Positions 25,066 through 34,100 of a stretch of 64,000 bases of DNA are shown here, piece by piece. Under the pieces are notes generated by a model that was given only the letters and a program-made list of their open reading frames with translations, was not told where the DNA came from and did not search any database. The stretch is from Prorocentrum cordatum (taxonomy: Eukaryota > Sar > Dinophyceae > Prorocentrales > Prorocentraceae), in contig CAUYUJ010000706.1 in the NCBI GenBank assembly GCA_963575745.1, positions 46,346-110,345 of the forward strand, given 5' to 3'. The stretch's first letter is position 1, and each line of letters begins with the position of its first letter. The translations under genes and the position numbers were made by a program.

Positions 25066-25439
25066 AGACTGCCGATCAGATCGATGAGACCGATCAATAC
25101 AGATAAGGCCGATGATGCCGACCAGGGCCGACGATACCGATCAGGCCGAACATGTCGACCATGCTGACCATGTCGATCTGACAGATCAGACCGATGAAAA
25201 CGACCACGACCGAAAGCGACGAAGAACCGATGGATATCGAGCCCCTTGCACGGGTAAGATATAGGCAGCGCAGCGCTTCGGTCATGGGGTCGAACATAAC
25301 CCAAGGTGGCCCGAGAAGCATACATTTTGAAACATATTTCACCGCCTGGGTGTGACGGGGGAGATCACGATTAGCTCTCAATCGGGCGAGGCTCGGTGGA
25401 CGGTCGATGCCGAGCGAGAGCGATTTCAAGAGTGGGCGA

Positions 25440-25475
25440 AGGAGAGGGGGGGGGGGGGGGGGCGGGGGGGCGGCG
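25440..25475. repeat. G-run, potential G-quadruplex
   Basis: About 19 consecutive G, then CGGGGGGG, grading into GGA repeats to about 25,570. Confidence 0.85.
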
Positions 25476-25639
25476 GCAAAGGAGGAGGCAGGAGGAGGAG
25501 GAGGAGGAGGAGGGGTAGGTCGAGGGGGGGAAGAGGAGGTGGCACGAGGGGGAGGAGAAGGAGGAGAAAGGGGAGGAGGACGATGACCGCCACGCCTGAA
25601 TGAACCCCAGTCGCCCTCCCCCTTCCTTCCAGGCCACGC

Positions 25640-26650
25640 GGCCCAGGGGCGCGTACACCCCGTTGGTGTAGTCCTTGACCTCGTAGGTGGTAGTGCGAGA
25701 CTTCTTCTTGATCTCCTCGCTCGGAAAGGAGATCATGCAAGGGGCAACATGAGGAGCAGGAGAATGAGGAGACAAATGGGAAAGAAGAGATACATAGGAT
25801 GAGGGAGGGGATGACAAGGGGGGAGGGGGGGGGGGGGGGGGGGGGGGCGGGGGGGGGGGGGGGGGGGGAAGAAGAGATAAACATGTTTTGGAAGCCAAGA
25901 GATGGGGGGGAGGAGGAGGAGGAGGAGGAGGAGTACGGGGCGAAAGGTAGGGGGGGCGGCGGATGAGCGGGAGACGAGTAACGCCAGAAGGGGATGGGGA
26001 CGAGGAGGAGGAGGGGGAGGAGGAGGAGGAGGAGGAGGAGGAGGTAGGCTCCTGAGCCCTCTCCAGCTGCTCCTTGGCCCAATCGGACCTGAAGGTGGCG
26101 CGCTTGGACCTCTTGTTCTCGCCAGTGATGGCGTCGTATGCTGCGCTCATCTGCTCGTCTGTGCGGCACGCCCTATCCCATCTGCCCGCCACCGCATTGA
26201 CCTTGCTGTCTGTGGGGATGACCCACCCGCCAGACGCGATGTCCTCCCAGAACTTGATCTCTGAGTCAATGTCGCCTTTGTTCCGAAGGCCAGGGTGCTT
26301 CTTGGCTTCTTGGAGGCCGAGGAGCCCTTGCCCTTCTCTGCGTCCTTGGGGAGTTTGTCGGCAAGGTTCACGCCCCACTTCGACGGGCAAGTCAGATGGC
26401 CATCAGAATCGATGTCGTTGAGAAGATCCTCCCCCGCCGACTCAGGAATGCCCTTCGCGGCAAAGAGCTTCCGGAGCTCCGCGGACCGATATAAGTTGTC
26501 CAAGACCTCTCAGGATGAGCGAGAGAGCAGTGGAAGTACAGAGGAGGAGAGGAGAGAGTGACCTTCGCCACTTTCACGTCGTTCGGAGTGTCCTCGCTCC
26601 CGTTGGGCAAGAGATCCTGGCGGCGCACGCGCCGCAGAGGGGGCGCGCGC
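25640..26650 (-). CDS. Dinoflagellate family protein (EIKFWEDIA/AGRW), frame broken by 8-bp duplication
   Basis: Exon 1 ends QDLLPNGSEDTPNDVKVAK at 26,563. A 56-nt GT-AG intron (26,562-26,507) follows. Exon 2 begins VLDNLYRSAELRKLFAAKGI and contains DIDSEIKFWEDIASGGWVIP, KVNAVAGRWDRACRTDEQM and KRSKRATFRSDWAKEQLE, ending near 26,045. A later exon (about 25,710-25,640) has TTTYEVKDYTNGVYAPLGRV. This order (DVDSEI.FW, AGRW, ATFR..WA, then Y.P.G) is one I associate with a widespread dinoflagellate family of unknown function. At 26,298-26,313 an exact tandem duplication of 8 bp shifts the frame within the lysine-rich SASKK linker. Removing one copy would restore it, so this copy is either mutated or contains a sequencing error. 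Confidence 0.55.
25817..25870. repeat. About 50-nt almost pure G tract
   Basis: Only an A and a C interrupt it. Lies in the presumed intron of the gene above, where the coding strand is C-rich. Confidence 0.9.
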
Positions 26651-26769
26651 AGATGGAGAAAGCAAGCTGTCACTGACTGGCGGGAGAGAAGAGGGGGGGG
26701 GGGGGGGGAGGAGGGAGTGAGGAGGGGGAAGTATACAGAAAGGGTGGAGGGGAGGGAAGAAAGTGGAGA

Positions 26770-26770
26770 G

Positions 26771-26854
<84 letters not shown>
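26770..26854. repeat. (GA)n dinucleotide array
   Basis: About 84 bp of pure GA, preceded by imperfect GA/GGA. Confidence 0.95.
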
Positions 26855-26857
<3 letters not shown>

Positions 26858-26989
26858 AAAGATGCAGGGAGGTGAGATGACATGCCGATGCCATATCGCC
26901 CTGCATGCGGGGCCAGTGGAAACATTACGATCCATGACATCAGCGGCGTTCAAGGCCCGAGGGGAAGGGAGGTGCAGGGAAAGGACAGC

Positions 26990-27440
26990 CAGACCCTCCC
27001 CCTCCTCCTCCGCCTCCTCCTCCTCCTCCCCCCCCCTGGAGGCTTCGCGGCGGCTCTCCCTGCCCCCCCCCCCCCCCCCCCTGGAACTTCCCTGGGCCCC
27101 CCCTGGGGCCCAGCGCCTCCGAGTCGGAAAAGGCATCTCTGCAAAGACACCGCTCACCAGGTCAAAAACCAGAAGAAGGAGAAAAGGGAGGAGGAGGAGG
27201 AGGAGGAGGAGGACGCTGGAGGAGGATGAGAAGGACAGGGGCGATGATGAGGAGGAGGGAGTGGGATGAGGGGCAGGAGGCAGGGGGAGTGGCATTGAAC
27301 CAATTGTGTCTAATCTATTTTCTTCCCTCTGTCCCTCCTTTCATCCTCCATCCCCCCTTCCCCCCTCGATCTCTCCTCTCTTCTTCTCCTCCTCCACCTC
27401 CTTATCCTCCTCCTCCTGCTCCTCAAGTTCTGCTCCATGC
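26990..27440. repeat. CTC and GGA tracts, 19-nt C-run and CCCCTGG repeats
   Basis: CTC at 27,000-27,030, C-run at about 27,063-27,082 between CCCTGGAGGC-type units, GGA at 27,188-27,260, CTC at 27,380-27,425. No coding exon supported. Confidence 0.8.
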
Positions 27441-27544
27441 GACAGTTTCCAGAACTGCTGGCTCTTGACAGGGCCGCAACAGGATGGCGAAGATGGGCGG
27501 GTCAGGCCTTTTGCGCGCGAAAGCTGACAGATCACACGACACAG

Positions 27545-28505
27545 TCAGAACGGGCTGTGGTCGTCGATGTCGTTGCTGAAGTACGAGTACGACTTGGAGA
27601 ACGGGTTGGGCATCCTGTTCTGGCGCTGGGCCACTGGCGAGGCTGCTGCCGACGTTGCCGAAGTTGCTGTCGAGGCCGCCGCCGCGGGCGTCGGGGCCGC
27701 CGCGGCGGGCGCCTGGGCCGCGGCCTTGGGCGCCGCGGGAGGCGTCTGGACCACTGGCTTGCTGTCCGACTTCCCGTGCTCCACGATGACGTGCTCGGGC
27801 AGCTCAGCGGCCTCACCGCCCGCTTGGGTGATCTCGACCTCGTCGTCCCCAGCCTCGGTCGCCATCTCCTCGGATGCCCCTGCAGGTCGCTTGCTCGTCT
27901 TCGCGATTTTGCCATGTCCCTTGTCGACGCTGGCGTCCGCCGCCGCAGGGCGCTTCCTCGAAGTGAGCTCCGCAAATGCCTCCTCCTCGGGCTCGCTCTC
28001 CGGGGCGCTGTCTGTGGCTTCCTGCTGCTCGTCAGAGTCGTCAGAGCGCTCGGCTGGCTCGCCATCCGTGTCGTCGTCATCGACCTTGCTGGGCTTGGCC
28101 TTGGCCTTGGCCTTGTGTGTCGCCGCCTTGGCCTTCGCTTTGGCCTTGCCCTTCGCCTTGGCCTTGCCCTTGCCCTTCGCCTCGAGTTCGGTGGGCTCGT
28201 CGTCGTCCGCGCCCTCCTTGGCGAGGCCCTTCAGGAAGTCCGCCTTCTTGGACTCCATCTCGGGTTTGTCGTGCTTGTTCTCAGCGTAGCCCGCCGCGAG
28301 CCCGACGGCGAAGTCCTTCGCTTTCTGCTTGCACTCTTCAGGGGGGCCCAGGAGCTGAAGCCGTTGCTGGCCGCCCTCTTTGATCTGCAGCCAGACCCCG
28401 CGCGTCTCGCGGTTCACCCAAGCGACCGCGATGCCCTTGCCATTCGGCCCCTTCTGTCTAAACTCCTCGTTGCCAGAGGTCGGCTTGTCTAGCTGCTCCT
28501 CGCTC
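27545..28505 (-). CDS. 3' part of acidic/lysine-rich host nuclear-type protein
   Basis: The minus frame enters from the LINE junction as GTSEEQLDKPTSGNEEF, then AVAWVNRETRGVWLQIKEGG and QRLQLLGPPEECKQKAKDFA, a KGKAKAKGKAKAKAKA repeat, an acidic Ser/Asp/Glu region with RKRPAAADAS (a bipartite-like basic patch), an Ala/Pro linker and PFSKSYSYFSNDIDDHSPF before TGA at 27,545. The lysine/alanine repeat and basic patches suggest a nuclear, nucleic-acid-associated protein, but that is inference. The 5' part of the gene is missing in this window: either the LINE cut it, or the next exon is more than 15 kb away. Confidence 0.6.
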
Positions 28506-28551
28506 GTGCCCAAAAAACGACAACTACGTCGGTACCGAGCTCGCCGTCCCC

Positions 28552-30528
28552 GTGCTGAAGCGTCACCCCAAGGCGCCCAAAGTGGTACACACGCACGTCC
28601 CCGTGACCGTGTACCAGCTGGGCACCAAGGAAGTCGCCTGCACGGAAAAAGTAGCCGTCGCCACCATCGATCCTGCCGACCACGTATGCTGGATTCGGGT
28701 GACCATACATGAAACCGAAGCCATCGCCGCAGTCCCCTCCATGCATCAGGCCTTCGAGGATCAGTTCTCGGGAGGTGCCCCCGTGAACGGTGGTCCACGC
28801 GCCAAGGGTCCTTTCCGAAGGGACTCCGCTCCACAGGACAAGGCGCGCCAAAACCAAAAGCACAGGGAGTCCAAGAAAGACGCTCGCCGCCAGGAGCTCG
28901 ATAGTCAGCTCCAGGACACCTTCAAGGCCCTCTTCCACGGCAACTTTAAAGCCGTCACCATCCTCGAACCCTGCAAAAGCCTAGGCAGGTATGGATCGGG
29001 CGTCGGAAAGAGGTCCCTGGCTGCCACCTTCGGCGTCAGTCTTCAAGCGGTTGACAAGGTCTTGGCGGGTTCAGGGCAACTCGGCGCCACCTACGACCTC
29101 AGCAACGTAGGTGCAGACGAGCCCACTGCAGACAAGTACCAGACCGTGTGGTTCCCTGAGGACCAGCCCATCACGATGGCAGATGCGTTCCAGAAGTCGG
29201 TGGACTTCAAGGCCCTAGGAGTCGTCAGGCACGGCAAGTCAGGCTTATTGGGGATCCGTGTTGCACGAGGGTCAGACGCCGCCAAGGCTGCTGCCGTCAG
29301 CATCCGTGGCTGTGAAGCCACCCTCGCCAAGACGCGATACCGCATCACTGGCATTGCGGCACGCCACGCCACGCTGACCCAGCTTGCTAAGACTCTCACG
29401 GGCCCGTCCGTCAAATGGGACTGTGAGGTCTACCACACCGCCTGGGACCCAGCCACTTCGGCTCAGTTTGCCTTAGTGCGCGCCCATCGTCCCCCACCCA
29501 CATATACGGTACAGGTCGCAGGGTGCCCCATCCCGTGGAGCATCACCGAGGCCCCGTTGGCTGAGGTGGTGCCGAAGAGGGACAACGTTACCATTGTCAC
29601 CCCTACCACTATCACAGAGCCTGTGACGCCGCCAGCCCGTGGTGGCGGCTTCAGCCCCGCCACGGGCACACTCCTAACCAAAGCGGCCCAGAGCCCTTAC
29701 CTCCACGACCTCATGACTGCCACGCCCAAAGGCAAGGGCGTCGCACCGCTCCCGATCCCCAAGGAGGAGCCTCTAGCCAAGCGCCACCGATCCTCCAGTG
29801 GGAAACGCGACGCCACGCCGCACGCAAGATCACACGGCGCCCCAGGCCGCAGCTCCTCTGCACCCCCGCACGGCACGGATGGAGCTGCCGAGCAGACGGC
29901 CGTCCAAGGACCAGGTGGTCATGACCCGCAACTTGGCACGGTGGCGGCTGAAGGCGGGGGCCACACGGAAGGGGACGCTGCCACAGCCGCCGAGGTACCA
30001 GGCGACGCTGACGACGTCGAGATCCTCTCATCAGGGGATGAATTCAGCGTGGCATCTCGCGAACTGAACACCCTCGGCGAACGCTTCGCAACGGCCCCTA
30101 AACTGTCAGATGCCGCCACGACCCGCATCCAACACATGGAACAACAGCACGAGCTGCTTGCCAACACGGTGGATAACATGCAGGTTCAGCTTGCGGGCGT
30201 TCTCTCATCCCAGGCCACACTCACGGAGCACGTTTCAGGTTTGGAACGAGGGCTTGCCACCGTCGTCACTCAGCAACAGACGGCAACTACCGAAGCTGCT
30301 GCACTGCGTGGCGACATCCAGGCCCTCCTCGGGCACCTCACGGGGGGCACCATCCACCTGCCACAGGTGGCCACCCTCGAAACAAAAAAGGAGGAAGCTG
30401 CATCAGTTGCCGATCCCGTGGCTGTCTGCGGGTGGATTGACCAGCCAGGCCAGGTCACCCCAGGGACGGGGCCCCCAGGGGCTGACAAAGGCAAAGACAA
30501 GGGTCGGGCCACTCAGGAACCCTATTGA
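28552..30528 (+). CDS. LINE ORF1, RNA-binding-type protein with C-terminal coiled coil
   Basis: 658 codons open from a GTG. The first in-frame ATG is codon 64 (28,741), and the frame stays open back to 28,462, so the true start is probably lost by 5' truncation. The N-terminal half (VPVTVYQLGTKEVACTEK, AVDKVLAGSGQLGATYDLS, ALGVVRHGKSGLLGIRVARG) looks globular. The middle is Pro/Ser/Arg-rich and disordered, with AKRHRSSSGKR as a possible nuclear signal. Residues about 515-600 (IQHMEQQHELLANTVDNMQ onward) form a coiled coil, as in many LINE ORF1 trimers. It ends KGKDKGRATQEPY. The function by position is nucleic-acid chaperone or RNP assembly, with no sequence-level family match by eye. Hairpin 1 of the GGCT family lies at 29,637-29,665. 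Confidence 0.7.
   Translation: MLKRHPKAPKVVHTHVPVTVYQLGTKEVACTEKVAVATIDPADHVCWIRVTIHETEAIAAVPSMHQAFEDQFSGGAPVNGGPRAKGPFRRDSAPQDKARQNQKHRESKKDARRQELDSQLQDTFKALFHGNFKAVTILEPCKSLGRYGSGVGKRSLAATFGVSLQAVDKVLAGSGQLGATYDLSNVGADEPTADKYQTVWFPEDQPITMADAFQKSVDFKALGVVRHGKSGLLGIRVARGSDAAKAAAVSIRGCEATLAKTRYRITGIAARHATLTQLAKTLTGPSVKWDCEVYHTAWDPATSAQFALVRAHRPPPTYTVQVAGCPIPWSITEAPLAEVVPKRDNVTIVTPTTITEPVTPPARGGGFSPATGTLLTKAAQSPYLHDLMTATPKGKGVAPLPIPKEEPLAKRHRSSSGKRDATPHARSHGAPGRSSSAPPHGTDGAAEQTAVQGPGGHDPQLGTVAAEGGGHTEGDAATAAEVPGDADDVEILSSGDEFSVASRELNTLGERFATAPKLSDAATTRIQHMEQQHELLANTVDNMQVQLAGVLSSQATLTEHVSGLERGLATVVTQQQTATTEAAALRGDIQALLGHLTGGTIHLPQVATLETKKEEAASVADPVAVCGWIDQPGQVTPGTGPPGADKGKDKGRATQEPY
29637..29665 (+). 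repeat. GGCT hairpin 1
   Basis: Outer stem CCGTGGTGG/CCGCCACGG (9 pairs, one T-G wobble), unpaired C, apical GGCT/AGCC, loop TC. Encodes GGFSPA in ORF1. Confidence 0.85.
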
Positions 30529-30699
30529 AGGTGCCTCAGAGAGCCTGCCTCAGCCCTCCGAGGAAGCGCCTTCAGAGGCATCTCTTCTCTCTTCGCGTCG
30601 TATCTCTTTCTTGTCATATCATGTCAGTTTTGGCAGCAGCACGAGCAAGCTATCTGGTGTAGGGACACCTGTCATCTTGCTGTGGGTGTGTTTGTTGCA

Positions 30700-31089
30700 A
30701 TGTACATGAGCATGCAGGGGTATCTGAGGATGCGTGCTGACATGCAGCTTTTGGCTCATCGCTCGCGCCGCCCGCCAGGCCTCGCCATCATGTGGCGCCT
30801 TGCCTGCAGCCTGGCCCTCCCCTCGCTCGCTGGAGCACACCCGTCTTCAGGCGGTGCGCCCCAGCATGGAGGTGAGGTTCTCCTGCGACACGCTGAACGT
30901 GGGACCCTTTTCTACCTCTACGATGACAGCATCTACAAGTACGATCACTGCACCATTTTGGACCCGATCGTGAACAGCACCGTTGCCGCGGGTCCGTGCG
31001 GCATAGGCCAGGCACACAGTGGCGGCTTCAGCCCCGCTGTTGTGCCCCGCTATTGCCCTACGGGTCTCACCACTCCCCCTGTGCGCTAG
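30700..31089 (+). CDS. Short ORF between LINE ORF1 and ORF2, signal-peptide-like
   Basis: From the ATG at 30,700 the frame runs 129 codons. MWRLACSLALPSLAGAHP looks like a signal peptide with a small-residue cleavage site. The remainder (TLFYLYDDSIYKYDHCTILD, IVNSTVAAGPCGIG) has two cysteines and one N-glycosylation-type NST. It ends at 31,089 and overlaps hairpin 2 and the upstream in-frame part of ORF2. It may be a real small secreted or membrane protein of the element, or simply open leader sequence. No homolog recognised. Confidence 0.3.
   Translation: MYMSMQGYLRMRADMQLLAHRSRRPPGLAIMWRLACSLALPSLAGAHPSSGGAPQHGGEVLLRHAERGTLFYLYDDSIYKYDHCTILDPIVNSTVAAGPCGIGQAHSGGFSPAVVPRYCPTGLTTPPVR
31013..31044 (+). 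repeat. GGCT hairpin 2
   Basis: CACACAGTGG pairs with CCGCTGT-T-GTG (10 pairs, one wobble, one bulged T), unpaired C, GGCT/AGCC, loop TC. Lies between ORF1 and the ORF2 ATG. Confidence 0.8.
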
Positions 31090-31126
31090 GGGCGAACCCG
31101 AGGAGGACCCTGCTTTCTGGCACCTG

Positions 31127-34100
31127 ATGATGATCCGCGCCCGGCTCATACCGTGTGCTGCGGCGTGGGCACCAGGTGAGGACAACCAGGACATGTTCTG
31201 GGCATGGCTCGAGGACTGCGTCCCGTACATCCTGGCGACGCTTCATCTGCCACAGTACGATCACCTCTTTCAGGAGGATTCTGAGGACACAACCGACGCC
31301 CTGCGTCAGCGCACCGCGGTCGACATGTGCGAGGACATCTGGCACAGAGCGGGCCCCGACAGGCAGCGCACCAACCGCAACCTCACTCGTATCCAGAGCA
31401 GCCGCGAGTACGCCACCCGCTACTTTGGCCTCCTTCTGGAATACCAGGGCGCTCGTGCCACGCTCGTCGGTCCTGAGGCTTTCACGGCACCTTTGCCGCC
31501 ATACCTCTCACGGGCCCATGCTCTGCTGCCAAGAGGCCTCCCTCCACCCGACCAAGACGCCATGGCGTACCTCGCCGACGTGATCCTGCACCAACCGCCA
31601 GACATGCTGCCGCTCGTCGAGGCGGAGCTCGCCGCGGCGCCGATGGACGGCACCGATCAGGCCGCAGATGATCCCGTATCATGGCTGCTACAGCACATCG
31701 CGGCCAGCGATATCGGCAACATATCCATGGACTCGTTCCACGCGTCGGACGATAGCCAGGACGGCATCGATACCCAGGATCGAGACGGCACGACACCACC
31801 AGGCGACTCGGCCCAGCGCGACCGCGACAGTGAACCCTACTTTGGGCACACCTCGTTGCACAGCAGTCCGCCCCACAACTCAGCTCAAGCCGACCCCGGC
31901 GCACAGCTCAACGACGCTGAAGGCGTCACTGCCGCTGACGCGACAAGCCATTCCACTGCGTCGCCAGCTCATGCCAGCCCGTGCAGTGGCGGCTTCAGCC
32001 CCGCTGCACCACTGGCTAGACCTGGACATCCCCAGACCGCAGGTGGCAGCACCACGCCCTTCACCTCTGTACACCGTGACAACGTGACTGACTCCAACCC
32101 CAGTGCCATTGGCCACTGGCAGGCCGACATCGACAACGACCCCATCGATGATGAGTACCCAGATGCCAGCGGTTCCCACGAGCCCCAGCACAGCGCAGCG
32201 GCATCACGACATTGTGGCTGCCTCATCTGCCTCTTTGTGGCCACGTACGCCATCGCGATAGCAATGCCGTACAAGGACCAGATCGATGGGTACTTGCCGA
32301 CACCGAGCCGAGACCCCAGCTACCGACAACGACGACGACGCAAAGCGACGGCACCAGGCCCATCGGTGTCCACCACATCCCGACGCAAAACGACATACAA
32401 TGTCACGTCCACATTGTGGGCCACTCTCAAATGGACCAGCGTCAAACTCAGAGATAGCGTCTCGGGCGGAGCCACTGCAGTCGGGGTCGGCCTCGGGGGT
32501 GTCCTGAAATGGGCCAGCGGCAAGCTAGGGGCTATTGCCACGGGTGGAGTCGTGTGTGGTCTTCTACTCGTCGGTGCCAAACTTCTTGCCCAGGGAGCTG
32601 TCGGACACGTAGGAGCCCGCATCTGTGCGCGGGCCCTGGACTCATCCACAGCCCAGTGGTGCCTCCGCTGTTGCCAACCGAGCAGGAGGCCGCGGGACGA
32701 GGCCACATACAAAATGCCGTGCACGCTCGCCGACGAACACGACGACCAGCATGTGCACGCACTCCGACATCCGCTGCTACAGGAACACTACGCCGCAGCA
32801 GTTGCCGCCGCAGTCGCCGATGTCACTACCGCCACCACCGCCGCCATCGTCGAAGTCACTGCCGCCGTATCGCGAGCCTCGTCTGTCACACCAAGATCGA
32901 CCAGCCCGTCTCCACGAGACGGCTCCAAGAGCGGCGCGGCATTCGGTAACCTACCGACTAACGAGGATGCCACAGCACACGGCAGCGACACCGAGGCAAG
33001 GGAAACGCGTGAGCGCACCCACGATAGCCCGTGGTCCATCTTCCGACATGCTGACGCTCGTGGTTCCTCCCCCGACGCGGACACCCAACCACCACGACGG
33101 CGAGCACGCTATGCATCACCCGACAGGCCCCAGGCGCCTTCAGGCCCTGGTATGCCTTACACAGCCCTCAAGCCACCGACACGCAACTTACGCAACACCA
33201 TCCAGCGCGACCCAGCGGTCCCCGTGCCGCCGAAGAGCATACTTAACGCCCTGTATCAAAACGGCTTTGCGCTAGGAAACAGTGGCGTGTCTACAGAGGA
33301 CATCAAAGACGCTCTGCGACTCCACGACCATCCTCGATTTACTCATGATCCAACACTCCAAGCGCTGGGGCCGTGGACGGACATCATGCAGAGGCCACCG
33401 AACCGCCTCACTTGGGTGCTGGAAGACTCGGGCGGGAACTCAGGCGAGACAATCTTCCCATACCTCACGTGGGACCTCCGCCAACCCACCACCGACGCGC
33501 CCACTGTCTTCTGGCATGGGACCCGCGGCGACCTTGCGGCCCGTCTTGCTGCCAGTGGAGGGCACCTCTTGCCAGGTCCCCGCCGTGAAGCGAAGGGCCG
33601 AACTGGCACCAACGTTGGCCGCACGTACGCGAGCGTGCACCCTTCGCTGGCCGCGTGGTACGCAATGCCGCCCCACCCGCCCTACAGTCTTGAAGACGAC
33701 ACCCTCGCGTGGGGACCCATCGCACTCTGGATGTGCGAGGCCACCCAACCACCGCGCGGGGAAAACAGGCACAACTTCGTGAAAGGGGAGGCCCACGGAG
33801 CGCGCCTCATTTACCCTCGGGTCCTGAGCCTCCTCATCCGCATGGACTGGTGTGCCCCCACAGAAGCTGCTTCCAGGTGCCGTGCCCTTCCACACGCCTA
33901 TGGCATGGGCGACTGCGCGCACGCCCTCCACATCGCTGGCTACGATCATCCAGATCTCCGTGAGGCGGCTGAAGCTCACGACCAGGAAGCTAGCACCAGG
34001 CGCAGACCAGCCATCGCGGCAGCGTGGCCACCGCCGCAGGCACTATACTCGCCAGAGGCAGCGCGAGTATGGGCCAAACAGCACTACGACACGGAAGCAG

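Noticed and set aside
30743-30766. GCAGCTTTTGGCTCATC as a further leader relic between LINE ORF1 and ORF2
   Set aside because: Only TTTTGGCTCA matches in register. The upstream part requires a 2-base gap and it lies inside a LINE spacer, so chance is likely.
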